A stretch of 64,000 nt of DNA, taken from Paenibacillus sp. JNUCC32. Its GTDB lineage: Bacteria > Bacillota > Bacilli > Paenibacillales > Paenibacillaceae. The notes below the pieces were generated by a model. That model searched no databases, was not told where the DNA came from, and saw nothing but the letters and a program-made list of their open reading frames with translations. Every line of letters begins with the position of its first letter. Position 1 is the first letter of the stretch. Shown in pieces: positions 34,085-42,966 of the stretch. The stretch spans positions 1,178,001 through 1,242,000 of the forward strand of contig NZ_CP062260.1 in the NCBI RefSeq assembly GCF_014863545.1, written 5' to 3'. Position numbers and translations under genes: made by a program.

Positions 34085-34360
34085 ATGGCAGGACGTATTT
34101 TAATTACGCCAGAACAAGTGGAGCAAGTAGCGAACCAATTTAAACAGAGCGGTGATCAAAGTCAGCAAATCGTTAACAGCCTGACGCAATCGATCAACGG
34201 AATGGAAGGTCAATGGGATGGTATGACGAAGCAGCGCTTCTTCCAGGAATTCCAGGAAGCAAGCCGCTTGATGAACTCCTTCGTACAAACGCTTGACAGC
34301 ATCAGCAATGAGCTGAAGGCGATCGCTCAGAAATTCCGTATGGCTGACGAATCCCGTTAA
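34085..34360 (+). CDS. esxA: WXG100 family secreted protein EsxA
   Basis: A 91-residue ESAT-6-type helical hairpin, the hallmark substrate of type VII secretion. The turn is GQWDGMTKQRF with W-D-G. The C-terminus has FRMADE, which fits the (Y/F)xxx(D/E) export signal. There is no Sec signal peptide. CAAGGAGG is ideally placed before the ATG, as expected for an abundant protein. It has its own possible promoter and a terminator directly after it. Confidence 0.95.
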   Translation: MAGRILITPEQVEQVANQFKQSGDQSQQIVNSLTQSINGMEGQWDGMTKQRFFQEFQEASRLMNSFVQTLDSISNELKAIAQKFRMADESR

Positions 34361-34415
34361 TATCATTCGGAGACTTTTGCTTTCTGATGCATTATAATAG
34401 TTTAATAGGCAAAAT

Positions 34416-34444
34416 AAACCGGGTGGTAGGCAACCCGGTTTTCT
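34416..34444 (+). terminator. Terminator after esxA
   Basis: AACCGGGT pairs with ACCCGGTT around an 8-base loop, followed by TTC. Read-through would give the downstream kinase, VWA and PP2C genes. Confidence 0.75.
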
Positions 34445-34549
34445 TGCAATTTTGGATATTTAGAATGTAGTTAATCGTGAATCAATCGCGGTTCAATCGG
34501 TTAATAGAGTTATATAGCAAGGTAATGGAGTTAAGAGAGGGTGAAGTTC

Positions 34550-36625
34550 ATGACATTTCAGCCAAACCCGGGCGATGGGATCGTTGTTAATGGAACGGCT
34601 TATACGGTAGGACAGCATCCGGCGGCACCTGGCGTAGCTTATGCCCAGGCTGGGAGGCAAGGGATCGTCTACCAGCTGATCCCCGTGAATGGGGAGCTGC
34701 ATGAAGCCAAAGCACTTAAAGTGTTTTTTCCTAAGTTCAGAATTCCGGCTATGGTTTATCAATCCGAGCATATGGGGAATTATCGCGAGATACCGGGTTT
34801 GCAGGTAAGCAGTCGAGAGGTGCTCACTCCCGAAAGAAACGGAGATTTGATAGCGGAATATCCGGATTTGCTCTACGCGGTCATCATGCCATGGATTCAT
34901 GGATGTACTTGGTTTGACGTTATAAGCGATCAGCGTAATCTGGGACGTTCCGAAAGCCTGATGCTGGCCAAGGCTTTGGCAGCCATCGGCTCAAGCATGG
35001 AGCAGCGTGGATTGGCGCATTGCGATCTGTCTGCGCCCAATGTCATGCTTCCGTTTTTTTCGGAAGTGAAGCTGCCGGAAGGTGCTGCCGCCGTGGAGCT
35101 TGTCGATGTGGAGCAGATGTACAGTCCAAAAATGGACCGTCCCGACGTTTTGCTCGCCGGCTCGCCGGGATATGCGGCGCATCGAACGGTGCACAGCGGT
35201 TTATGGAGTGCGTATGCCGATCGTTTTGCAGGGGCCGTCATCATTGCCGAGATGCTGGGGTGGAGCGATCCGGCTATCGTGAATCGGGCATGGGGCGAAA
35301 GCTATTTTGATCAGCATGAAATGCAGACTCCGTGCGAACGTTATTTTTTGCTTAAAAAATCGCTGGGTCAGCGTTGGGGCACACGGATCTCGGATCTGTT
35401 CGGCAGAGCTTGGGACAGTCAGGATTTGAGCAGCTGCCCTACCTTTGGCGAGTGGCTCATCGCTTTATCCTCGGTAAGTGAGGAAGAAGTGGTGGAAGAA
35501 GCTCCGGCTGCCGCCGCCACTGCCGCTGCGGCTGCCCAGGAGGACGATTCGGATGAATCCGGATCTGAACGTTCCCGGGAGGTGCCTGCTGACATCATGG
35601 CATCGCTTGGAATCGAGCCGGGCACGCGAGAGGTTAACGACAATGTAGTAGGACGCTTGTTTCATCAGGCGCGCGATTTGGAGAAGGCAGGCAATCTTTC
35701 CGGAGCATTGGAGATATTCCGTTCGGCGTATCACTTCGTAAAGAAGGACAGTCCGCTTGAAGTGGAGCTTGCGGCCGCCATACAGGGGCTGGAGGAACAA
35801 CTGCGTCCCGCTGAAGAATCATCCAACAAAGGCATTAAAGCTTTGTTGTCATCCCGCAAATTCATGCTTTCTACCGCTGCGGCCATCGTGATCTTAGCGG
35901 GCTCCGCGATTACGGTGAATCAGATATTGGCTGAGAAGGCCGAGAGCCGCCAGATGGATGCCCAGCGTTTAGCGGAGCAGCAGGCCCAGGAGAAAGAAGA
36001 GGCTGCGCGCAAGCAGGAGGAAGAAGCGCGGAAGCAGCAGGAGGAGGCTGCAAAGAAGGAAGCGGAGGCCAAAAAAGCCGAAGAGGAACGCCTGAAGGCG
36101 GAAGAGGCGAAGAAGGCCGAGGAAGCCGAGTTGGCGCGCAAGGAGCAGGAGAAATCCGAGCTTCAGGCAAAGTATGAGAAGCAGGCGAAGTATGAAGCTT
36201 ATCTGGCATCGCTTGAGGAGAAAAAGAAGAAGCAGGCGCTCCAGGAGAAATATGATAATCAGGCAAAATACGAGGCGTATTTAGCCCAGCTGGAAGAGAA
36301 GAAGAAAAAGCAGGCTCAGGAAGAGGCAGCGGCCAAGGCGGAGGCGGAACGACAGGCTCGAGCGCGGGCCGCCCAGCAAGCGCAAGCCGCCCAGCTTCAG
36401 AAGCAGCGGTCCCAAAACGTTGTCGAACTGGTTGCCTTGTATAACAAGGCGTATAATGCGCAGGTGGCCGGCAACAAGGACCGCGCGAAGAATGCCGCCC
36501 GTGAATTCATAGCGCTATATAACAAGGACAAATCCTATTACAAGACGGTTGGCAAAATGAGCAGCCGCCTTAACAATCTGCAGCAATTCATCAGTGACGA
36601 CAGCCACTGGATACCTAAACTGTAA
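34550..36625 (+). CDS. Transmembrane Ser/Thr kinase-like protein with long coiled coil (EssB-like topology)
   Basis: A 691-residue protein in three parts. Residues 1-310 are a protein kinase domain with the active-site residues in place: beta-3 Lys in EAKALKVF (K57), catalytic loop HCDLSAPNVML (D159, N164), metal Asp in LVDVEQ (D186, a DVE in place of DFG) and an activation segment GSPGYAAHR. An Ala/acid-rich linker and a TPR-like helix pair follow. One membrane helix lies near 438-460. After it comes about 150 residues of Lys/Glu/Ala coiled coil with a repeated KYEAYLAxLEEKKKKQ unit, then a folded C-terminus. The order kinase fold, one helix, outer domain matches EssB/YukC, which are pseudokinases. 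ATG 34550 has AGAGAGG at 9 bases. Confidence 0.85.
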   Translation: MTFQPNPGDGIVVNGTAYTVGQHPAAPGVAYAQAGRQGIVYQLIPVNGELHEAKALKVFFPKFRIPAMVYQSEHMGNYREIPGLQVSSREVLTPERNGDLIAEYPDLLYAVIMPWIHGCTWFDVISDQRNLGRSESLMLAKALAAIGSSMEQRGLAHCDLSAPNVMLPFFSEVKLPEGAAAVELVDVEQMYSPKMDRPDVLLAGSPGYAAHRTVHSGLWSAYADRFAGAVIIAEMLGWSDPAIVNRAWGESYFDQHEMQTPCERYFLLKKSLGQRWGTRISDLFGRAWDSQDLSSCPTFGEWLIALSSVSEEEVVEEAPAAAATAAAAAQEDDSDESGSERSREVPADIMASLGIEPGTREVNDNVVGRLFHQARDLEKAGNLSGALEIFRSAYHFVKKDSPLEVELAAAIQGLEEQLRPAEESSNKGIKALLSSRKFMLSTAAAIVILAGSAITVNQILAEKAESRQMDAQRLAEQQAQEKEEAARKQEEEARKQQEEAAKKEAEAKKAEEERLKAEEAKKAEEAELARKEQEKSELQAKYEKQAKYEAYLASLEEKKKKQALQEKYDNQAKYEAYLAQLEEKKKKQAQEEAAAKAEAERQARARAAQQAQAAQLQKQRSQNVVELVALYNKAYNAQVAGNKDRAKNAAREFIALYNKDKSYYKTVGKMSSRLNNLQQFISDDSHWIPKL

Positions 36626-36667
36626 AGAAGTAAACATGACAAATTGCAGGGGTGAATGTTATTCACG

Positions 36668-37420
36668 ATGAACTATACCATTCAAGCATCGCAGCGCACG
36701 CCAGCGCTCATTATATATCTGATTGATATCAGCGCGTCCATGAATATGCTGATGGAGGATCGAAGAAGGATTGATGTTGTTTACGAAGCATTATCCTTAG
36801 CCATTCGGCAAATGGTGTTTCGTTCCACCAAGGGGAACCGGCTGACGCCGAGGTACCGGATCGCCATCCTTGCATACAGCGATGACGTATATGATTTGTT
36901 AAACGGGATCAAGGGCATTGACGAAATTGCGGCGATCGGCTCGCTTCCGGATTTGACGCCGAAGCGTTTCTCCGATTCGGCCAAAGCGTTTCTTCAGGCC
37001 GAGAAAATTCTGCAATCGGAGATTCCCAACATGCAGGATTGCCCTGCGCCGCTCGTATGCCATATGACGGATGGCGTGGCCACGGGAGAGGACCCGGAAC
37101 CGATTGCCCGCCGTATCATGAATATGAGCGTTCCGGACGGAAACGTACTGGTGGAGAATATTTTCATCTCCGACCATCTGATGAACCAGCCGATCTCCGA
37201 ACCACGCCGCTGGAAGGGGATATTGGCTGATACGCAGCTTGAGGATGAACATGCGCGCAAACTCAAGATGATGTCTTCCGTTCTTCCCGAAAGCTATCGA
37301 GAAATGCTGGTTGAGGCGGATTATCAGCTGAGTCCGGGGGCCTTGATGATGCTTCCGGGCACATGCTCCGAGCTGGTGTCCATCGGGTTCCAGATGTCAG
37401 CCGCCACGCCGGTAAGGTAA
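36668..37420 (+). CDS. VWA-domain protein
   Basis: A protein of about 250 residues formed almost entirely by one von Willebrand factor A domain. The metal site (MIDAS) is complete at the first motif, YLIDISASMN (DxSxS); later parts are SDSAKAF and VCHMTDGVATGED. It has no signal peptide, so it is cytosolic. VWA proteins often act as scaffolds between kinases and phosphatases. The start is uncertain between ATG 36656 (touching AGGGGTGA) and ATG 36668; the latter opens MNYTIQASQRTP. It lies between the kinase and PP2C genes. Confidence 0.85.
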   Translation: MNYTIQASQRTPALIIYLIDISASMNMLMEDRRRIDVVYEALSLAIRQMVFRSTKGNRLTPRYRIAILAYSDDVYDLLNGIKGIDEIAAIGSLPDLTPKRFSDSAKAFLQAEKILQSEIPNMQDCPAPLVCHMTDGVATGEDPEPIARRIMNMSVPDGNVLVENIFISDHLMNQPISEPRRWKGILADTQLEDEHARKLKMMSSVLPESYREMLVEADYQLSPGALMMLPGTCSELVSIGFQMSAATPVR

Positions 37421-37431
37421 GAGGTCACAAC

Positions 37432-38274
37432 ATGAAGCGATCATACGCTAGAAGCATGGAAACGTTGGGGATTCGCAAGCGGAAGGCTCAAGCAGCGTCG
37501 TTTTATTACGAAAGCAAGCAGACCGGGGAAGAGCCGCTTACGAAGATTAGGGATTTGTTCACATGTCGTTATGCGTATGGCAGAGCGGCGGAATCCGTCA
37601 TGCTCTCCGAGACGGGCCAGGATTTCATTGCATTGAAAATGGATGAAGAGGTCTGCCATTTTGTATTGTGTGACGGCGTCGGCTTGAGTTACCGAGGCGA
37701 TGTGGCTTCGCGCCTGCTCGGTCAGGGCTTGATGAACTGGCTGGATACGGTTGAAGAGCCCACGTCCTCATCGCTGGAGCGCAAGCTGAAGGAACTAACG
37801 CTTGAAGCAGATCGGGAAATTCGGACGCATTCGCTGAGCTCCGAAACCCCCAAGCTGCTGCGTGAAGTGCTGGAGGAGAAGCAGCGCAAGGGAAGCGAAG
37901 CCATGTACATATGCGGACGCATCGAGCGGTCATCGGGTTTTCGTCGAAAAGGAAGGCTGTGGCTTGCCTGGCAGGGAGACTCCAGGGTACGATTATGGCG
38001 TCAGCAGGACGAGATTAGTTCGATATTCGGAGACCGCTTCCGAACGGCCGAACGCTGGTCTTCCCGCACCGGACCGATCGGAGGCAGTCCTCACGTGTTT
38101 ACGTGCAAGCTGGAACCCGAGACCGGTTATCGTCTTCAATTATACAGCGACGGGCTTACGGATCTGGACCCGATGAAGGAGCCGATTCCCGATGAGCAAG
38201 TGCAAGTATTAATGAATGCCCGCCATACAGGCGGCCTGGAAGATGATGCTTCCTTTCTGGAGATCGTATGGTAG
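37432..38274 (+). CDS. PP2C-family Ser/Thr phosphatase
   Basis: A 280-residue cytosolic phosphatase. Metal-binding and core motifs are visible: CDGVGLSYRGD in place of the usual DGHGG, WQGDSRVRLWR, LYSDGLTDLD and EDDASFLEIVW at the end. It likely removes phosphate placed by the kinase encoded two genes upstream. ATG 37432 has AAGAGG at a good distance and lies 9 bases after the VWA stop. The first 45 residues are basic and precede the catalytic fold. It is the last gene of the type VII locus, before a terminator. Confidence 0.87.
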   Translation: MKRSYARSMETLGIRKRKAQAASFYYESKQTGEEPLTKIRDLFTCRYAYGRAAESVMLSETGQDFIALKMDEEVCHFVLCDGVGLSYRGDVASRLLGQGLMNWLDTVEEPTSSSLERKLKELTLEADREIRTHSLSSETPKLLREVLEEKQRKGSEAMYICGRIERSSGFRRKGRLWLAWQGDSRVRLWRQQDEISSIFGDRFRTAERWSSRTGPIGGSPHVFTCKLEPETGYRLQLYSDGLTDLDPMKEPIPDEQVQVLMNARHTGGLEDDASFLEIVW

Positions 38275-38299
38275 TACAGAAATGACCGATTATCTCGCG

Positions 38300-38332
38300 A
38301 GCCGGACCCATGAGGTCCGGCTTATTTTATTT
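38300..38332 (+). terminator. Terminator of the type VII locus
   Basis: AGCCGGACC pairs perfectly with GGTCCGGCT around CATGA, followed by TATTTTATTT. Confidence 0.8.
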
Positions 38333-38352
38333 GGATTCGAAGATAAACGGAA

Positions 38353-38412
38353 TTGACGGGGCATTATTAAATGTGTATATTGTATATATACAATGAATAC
38401 TTTATATACACA
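38353..38412 (+). promoter_or_regulatory. Promoter and operator of the GntR/ABC operon
   Basis: TTGACG at 38353 and TATATT at 38376 are 17 bases apart. The perfect palindrome ATTGTATATATACAAT (38379-38394) overlaps the -10, and an outer pair TGTGTATAT (38372-38380) / ATATACACA (38404-38412) surrounds it. This is a likely target of the GntR protein encoded next. Confidence 0.7.
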
Positions 38413-38470
38413 TCATCAACATACAAAATCCTAATATCAGGCACTAAAAAGGCGGTGAAAAATTATTGCG

Positions 38471-38854
38471 ATGATTCAGATTATTCTATCCCATTCCAGC
38501 GGCGAGCCGATTTACTTGCAAATTGAAAGACAGATCCGGCAGAGCATCATGCGCGGAGAGATGAAGCCGGGCGAGCCGCTTCCTTCCATCCGGCAGCTAG
38601 CCAAGGATTTGGGAATCAGCGTTATTACGACGAAGCGGGCATACAGCGAGCTGGAAGCCGTGGGCTTGATCGAGTCGATGGTGGGCAGAGGCTCCTTCGT
38701 ATCGGGAGGCAATCAGGATATGATTCGGGAGCAGCGCCTGCGCCTGATCGAGGATAAAATCAGGGACATTCTCGAAGAATGCCGGAGCATTCCTATAGAG
38801 ACCGAGGAATTGATTGAGATGATCCATACAATAAACAAGGAGGAATCCGAATGA
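38471..38854 (+). CDS. GntR-family regulator, YtrA type
   Basis: A 127-residue regulator. The winged helix-turn-helix (PIYLQIERQIRQSIMRGEMKPG, then LPSIRQLAKDLGISVITTKRAYSELEAVGLI) fills the first 75 residues. The short C-terminal helical tail is that of the YtrA subfamily, which controls ABC transporter operons. It overlaps the ATPase gene by ATGA and is preceded by a palindrome overlapping the promoter, so autorepression is likely. Confidence 0.9.
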   Translation: MIQIILSHSSGEPIYLQIERQIRQSIMRGEMKPGEPLPSIRQLAKDLGISVITTKRAYSELEAVGLIESMVGRGSFVSGGNQDMIREQRLRLIEDKIRDILEECRSIPIETEELIEMIHTINKEESE

Positions 38855-39771
38855 AGCATGTAGACGGAATAGAGGATCAGGATCAACCTGCAATGCAAAT
38901 CAACCATCTGAGCAAGAAATATCCGTCGTTTGCGCTGAACGACATTTCCCTTCTTATCCCTAAGGGATACATTACCGGATTGATCGGCCCCAACGGAGCC
39001 GGCAAGAGCACGCTCATCCGCTCCATCATGGGGATGATTGTCCCGGATTCAGGCCAGATCGTCGTGAATGGCCGGCGGCTTCGCTCGGACGATGCAAGTT
39101 ATAAGGAAGAGATCGGTTTTGTTTCGGACGAGAATATTTTTTATGAGTATTTAACGCTGAATCAAATTATCCGGATGACGTCCCCTTTTTATAAACGCTG
39201 GAACAGCACCAGAATGGATCAGCTCATGCGGATGTTCGAGCTTCCCGGCAGAAAGAAACTAAAGGATTGCTCGAAAGGCATGAAAATGAAGTTTTCCATT
39301 GCGATGGCCATGGCCCATGATCCGCGAATATTGATTTTGGATGAGCCGACAGCGGGTCTTGACCCGGTATTTCGCAGAGAGCTGCTGCAATTGCTGAGCG
39401 ATTTTATACAGGATGAGACCCGGACGATCCTATTCTCGACGCATAATACGGATGATCTGGATCGAATCGCGGATTACATCACCTTTATTCACCGGGGACG
39501 CATCGTGTTCAGTAACGGCAAGGATGAAATTATCGACAAATATGTCATTGTCAAAGGCAGCAGCGACCTGCTGGACGCGGATGTCCGCAAGCAGTTTACC
39601 GGCCTCAAGGAAACGCCGTACGGGTTCGAGGCTCTCTCGGCAAACCGGGAATCCGCGCACAAGCTGTTCGGAGACAGCGTGTTATACGAGCGGCCTGCCC
39701 TGGAGGAAATTATGTATTACACTTCGAAAGGAGACGCTGTTCATGAGTCATATCGTTCCCCTCATTCATAA
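38851..39771 (+). CDS. ABC transporter ATP-binding protein (YtrB-like)
   Basis: A 306-residue ABC ATPase with Walker A GPNGAGKST, a signature variant CSKGMKMK, Walker B ILILDEPTAGLD and the H-loop STHNTDD. The C-terminal 90 residues extend past the core. The SKGM signature is typical of ATPases paired with ABC-2-type permeases. AAGGAGG precedes the ATG. Its 3' end overlaps the permease gene by 29 bases. With the YtrA-type regulator it resembles the acetoin-linked or envelope-stress ytr operons; the substrate is not known. Confidence 0.88.
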   Translation: MKHVDGIEDQDQPAMQINHLSKKYPSFALNDISLLIPKGYITGLIGPNGAGKSTLIRSIMGMIVPDSGQIVVNGRRLRSDDASYKEEIGFVSDENIFYEYLTLNQIIRMTSPFYKRWNSTRMDQLMRMFELPGRKKLKDCSKGMKMKFSIAMAMAHDPRILILDEPTAGLDPVFRRELLQLLSDFIQDETRTILFSTHNTDDLDRIADYITFIHRGRIVFSNGKDEIIDKYVIVKGSSDLLDADVRKQFTGLKETPYGFEALSANRESAHKLFGDSVLYERPALEEIMYYTSKGDAVHESYRSPHS

Positions 39772-40336
39772 GGATTGGATGGTCATCCGTAAATATGCTT
39801 GGCTCTTTGCGATCTGGCTGGCGTTGTTTTCGTTTGGCAATGCCGTCGGCATCCTAGGTTATATGGTGGCCGGGATGATGATCATCGTCATATCGAATAC
39901 CGATTTGCATCCGTTCCATAAATATTCCATGAGCTTGCCGATACCGCGCCGGGAGATTGTGTTGAGCAAGTATGTCTCTTCCCTCTTGTTTATGTTGATC
40001 GGGTTATTGGCGGGTTTCCTGGTCCAAATCGCTTATATCTGGTTAGGCGGGGATGGAGAAGGCGCTGTTCTTTATCAAAATATTGTGTCCGGCATTTCCT
40101 TGATCCTGTTTATAGCCGTGTACTATCCTCTCTATTATTGGCTGGGACCCAAGGGCGGACAAACGCTGAAGCTGGTGCTGGTAGCGGTGTTGTTCGCGAT
40201 TACGATGGCTATCAATACGCTGTGGTCGGATGGCCTGCAAACCGATTATCTTTGGTATGGACTCGGCATATCCTGCCTGGTGGTTTTCGCTTCATATCAG
40301 CTCTCAGCCTATATCTTTTCGCGCACGGACGTGTAA
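39743..40336 (+). CDS. ABC-2-type transporter permease
   Basis: A 197-residue membrane protein with about six helices, including AWLFAIWLALFSFGNAVGILG and GISLILFIAVYYPLYYW. The SLPIPRREIVLSKYVSSL loop after the second helix is common in ABC-2 permeases of YtrC type. AAAGGAG nine bases before ATG 39743 sets the start inside the ATPase gene, so the pair is translationally coupled. It completes the three-gene operon. Confidence 0.82.
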   Translation: MSHIVPLIHKDWMVIRKYAWLFAIWLALFSFGNAVGILGYMVAGMMIIVISNTDLHPFHKYSMSLPIPRREIVLSKYVSSLLFMLIGLLAGFLVQIAYIWLGGDGEGAVLYQNIVSGISLILFIAVYYPLYYWLGPKGGQTLKLVLVAVLFAITMAINTLWSDGLQTDYLWYGLGISCLVVFASYQLSAYIFSRTDV

Positions 40337-40449
40337 GTCCAACCGGATCTTGCAAAAAATTAGAAATCATGATTATAAAACAACTCCTTTTGGGTAATCT
40401 TGTGACAGATGAACGCATAACGGATAACGACAAAAGGAGCGTGTTGGAC

Positions 40450-41247
40450 ATGAATGAAGGACACGGACGTTTTCATGGGAGAACGGCGATCATTACCGGT
40501 GCCGGATCAGGCATCGGAAAGGCGGCTGCCATTCAGCTGGCAAAGGAAGGCGCGAATGTGGCCTTATTCGATCTGTTGGATGACCGGACCCATCAAGCGG
40601 AATCGGAGATCAACTCCATCCGCGAAGGGGCGGCCAGAGCATTCGACGTGGATACAACCGATCCCGACCGGGTGGAAAAGGCAGTCCTTGAAACGGTGGA
40701 GATATTTGGCGGCGTCGATATTGTATTTGCCAATGCAGGGATCAACGGCGTCATGACGCCGATCGATGAAATGAAGCTGGAGGAATGGGCCAAGACGCTG
40801 AACGTAAATTTGAACGGGACGTTCCTGACGGTCAAATATGCAATTCCGCATCTCAAGAAGAGGGGGCAGGGCAGCATCATCATTACGAGCTCCGTCAATG
40901 GCACTCGAACCTTCTCCAACTTTGGCATGAGCGCCTACAGCACAACCAAAGCGGGACAGGTCGCTTTTGCGAAGATGGCTGCGCTGGAGCTGGCTCAATT
41001 CAAGATCAGAGTCAATGTGATTTGTCCCGGCGCGATATCCACCAACATCGACCAAAGCACGAAGAAGCAAGGGGATTTGGAGGAAATCGTGATACCGGTT
41101 GAATATCCGGAAGGAAGTCAGCCGCTGGCAGACGGACCGGGGACGCCGGAAGAGGTCGCCGATTTGGTGGCGTTCCTCGCTTCCGACCAATCGAGACATA
41201 TTACAGGGGCGCAGATCTTCATAGATGGAGCGGAATCGCTGTTGTAA
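40450..41247 (+). CDS. Short-chain dehydrogenase/reductase (SDR)
   Basis: A 265-residue classical SDR. The NAD(P) loop is GAGSGIGKAAA, the structural motif is NAGI, and the active site has Ser (ITSSVNG), YSTTK (Tyr and Lys). The C-terminal GAQIFIDGAESLL is the usual end of the fold. An Asp at the end of beta-2 (LFDLLDD) favours NAD over NADP. AAAGGAG nine bases before ATG 40450 sets the start. The substrate cannot be told. It stands alone. Confidence 0.9.
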   Translation: MNEGHGRFHGRTAIITGAGSGIGKAAAIQLAKEGANVALFDLLDDRTHQAESEINSIREGAARAFDVDTTDPDRVEKAVLETVEIFGGVDIVFANAGINGVMTPIDEMKLEEWAKTLNVNLNGTFLTVKYAIPHLKKRGQGSIIITSSVNGTRTFSNFGMSAYSTTKAGQVAFAKMAALELAQFKIRVNVICPGAISTNIDQSTKKQGDLEEIVIPVEYPEGSQPLADGPGTPEEVADLVAFLASDQSRHITGAQIFIDGAESLL

Positions 41248-41368
41248 TGTCGAAATGTTGTAAGGGATCGGATGTACCTGCGTGTGATCCCCTACATTTA
41301 GAACTTGGAATATCCCGCGAGCTGATTTATGATGAGAGGACGAAGGAACAGGAGGAGGCTGGACTTAC

Positions 41369-41749
41369 ATGAGCATCTTTTCCAGATTGGCTGAGCAGAA
41401 GATCGAGGAAGCGATCCGCAACGGAGAATTCGATAACCTGCCTCTTGCCGGCAAAAAACTCCCGATCGACGATCTTTCGCACATCCCGGAAGATTTGAGG
41501 ATGTCCTACCGCATCATGAAAAACGCGGGTTACGTTCCTGAAGAAGTCACGCTTCGGAAGGAATGCGTCCAGCTCTATGATTTGCTCGGCGCTACCCGAA
41601 ACGAAGGCGAGCAGGAGCAGCTCAAACGCAAGCTGAACGAAAAGCACCTTAGGCTGCAGTTGCTGCTGGAACAGCGGGGGCTAAGCGGTAACAGCGCGTT
41701 TACGCAGTATGAGTCCAAGGTCAGGGAACGATTGACCGGTAAGGAATAA
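41369..41749 (+). CDS. DUF1992 (DnaJ-related) protein
   Basis: A 126-residue cytosolic protein of the DUF1992 family, which is related to the conserved domain of human DNAJC28 but has no J-domain here. Diagnostic parts are the opening LAEQKIEEAIRNGEFDNLP, the GKKLPID turn and the KNAGYVPEEV helix. The function is not established. AGGAGG lies upstream of the ATG. A strong hairpin follows. Confidence 0.85.
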   Translation: MSIFSRLAEQKIEEAIRNGEFDNLPLAGKKLPIDDLSHIPEDLRMSYRIMKNAGYVPEEVTLRKECVQLYDLLGATRNEGEQEQLKRKLNEKHLRLQLLLEQRGLSGNSAFTQYESKVRERLTGKE

Positions 41750-41754
41750 CATAA

Positions 41755-41810
41755 CAGCGCCAGTCTTTCTTCTCGCCTTGAGAATGAAAGGGCTGGCGCT
41801 GATTGTTTTT
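41755..41810 (+). terminator. Intrinsic terminator
   Basis: AGCGCCAG pairs with CTGGCGCT, extended by TCTTTC/GAAAG, and is followed by GATTGTTTTT. It separates the DUF1992 gene from convergent gluQRS. Confidence 0.75.
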
Positions 41811-41818
41811 CGCTAAAG

Positions 41819-42796
41819 TTAAAGCTCGAACAGCCGGTTTTTGACAGGATCCGTAATTTTTATGGGGTATGAAGAAACTTTCGATAAATCAAAAACAGGG
41901 ATCAATTCCGCAGGAGTTACTGCTTCCGGGTGGTCCAGGAGCCCGGCTGTCCATGCCAGCCAGCCAGTTAAGCGTTCCGGCCCGATGCCCTGGCCGCGCA
42001 GAAAGGAGAGGCTGAGCCCGCGGGTTCTCTTGGCCAGCCGTTTGCCCTCCGCATCCACCATCAGCGGTGTGTGCGCAAACTGCGGCGGCTGATAGGACAG
42101 CGCTTCATACAATAGCAGCTGACGAGGGGTGGAGTCCAGAAGATCAGCTCCACGGAGCACATGGGTTATGCCCATTAGCGCGTCATCCACCACCACCGCG
42201 AGCTGATACGAAATGATATCGTCGGCTCTCCTCACGACAAAATCTCCGCCGTCGGATAGCCGGTAGCGCTGCACTCCGGCAATGCCGTCAACAAAGGAAA
42301 CGATTCTGTGCGGCACCTTCATGCGCAGCGAAGGTTTCTTATGAAGCTCTTTCAGGGCAGCTTCCTCCCGGGTCAGCTCTCGGCAGGTTCCCGGATAGCG
42401 AAAGCCCTCCGATGCAATGCCATGCGGTGCGCTGGCTGCTGCCGTTATATCCGCCCGGCTGCAATAGCAGGGGTACAACATACTGGATTCCTTCAATTTG
42501 TCGATTTCCCGTTCGTACAACGCGTGGCGAGCAGCCTGATGATACGGCCCGCAGGCTCCGCCAACGCCGGGGCCTTCATCCCAATCCAATCCGAGCCATT
42601 CCAGATCTCTCATGATCTCGTCTGCGAGCTCTTGGCGGGAACGCTGCACATCGATATCTTCGATTCGGAGTATATATTGACCGTTCATACTCCTCATTTG
42701 CAGCCATCCAAGCAAAGCGGTCAAAGCATTGCCGATATGCATCTTACCTGATGGCGTAGGGGCAAAGCGGCCGCGAAATGTGGCTTGCTGCTCCAT
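41819..42796 (-). CDS. gluQ: Glutamyl-Q tRNA(Asp) synthetase
   Basis: A 325-residue truncated GluRS-like enzyme that attaches glutamate to the queuosine base of tRNA(Asp). The class I signatures are FAPTPSGKMHIGNA (HIGH type) and KRLAKR (KMSKS type). A zinc site is formed by CYC and the YPGTC segment. The anticodon-binding domain of true GluRS is absent, as expected. ATG 42796 is chosen because GGAAGG lies 8 bases upstream; a GTG at 42805 overlaps that site. Confidence 0.92.
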   Translation of the reverse strand: MEQQATFRGRFAPTPSGKMHIGNALTALLGWLQMRSMNGQYILRIEDIDVQRSRQELADEIMRDLEWLGLDWDEGPGVGGACGPYHQAARHALYEREIDKLKESSMLYPCYCSRADITAAASAPHGIASEGFRYPGTCRELTREEAALKELHKKPSLRMKVPHRIVSFVDGIAGVQRYRLSDGGDFVVRRADDIISYQLAVVVDDALMGITHVLRGADLLDSTPRQLLLYEALSYQPPQFAHTPLMVDAEGKRLAKRTRGLSLSFLRGQGIGPERLTGWLAWTAGLLDHPEAVTPAELIPVFDLSKVSSYPIKITDPVKNRLFEL

Positions 42797-42966
42797 ACAT
42801 TTCACCTTCCGACTAATTGAATCTTGATGTTTCCATGGGAATGATATTCATATTGTAGCGCATATGCATCGATTCTCGCCAGCCAATGGCCTACTTGACG
42901 TAAATCGGCTGTTTAATATAATTAAGGGATTATATTGATATTCGATAGGATGACGGAGAGATATCC

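Noticed and set aside
36155..36320. Coiled-coil repeat in the kinase gene as a sign of recombination or a foreign insert
   Set aside because: The two KYEAYLA units differ in codons as well as residues and are in frame with a Lys/Glu coiled coil, so internal duplication within a normal protein is enough to explain them.
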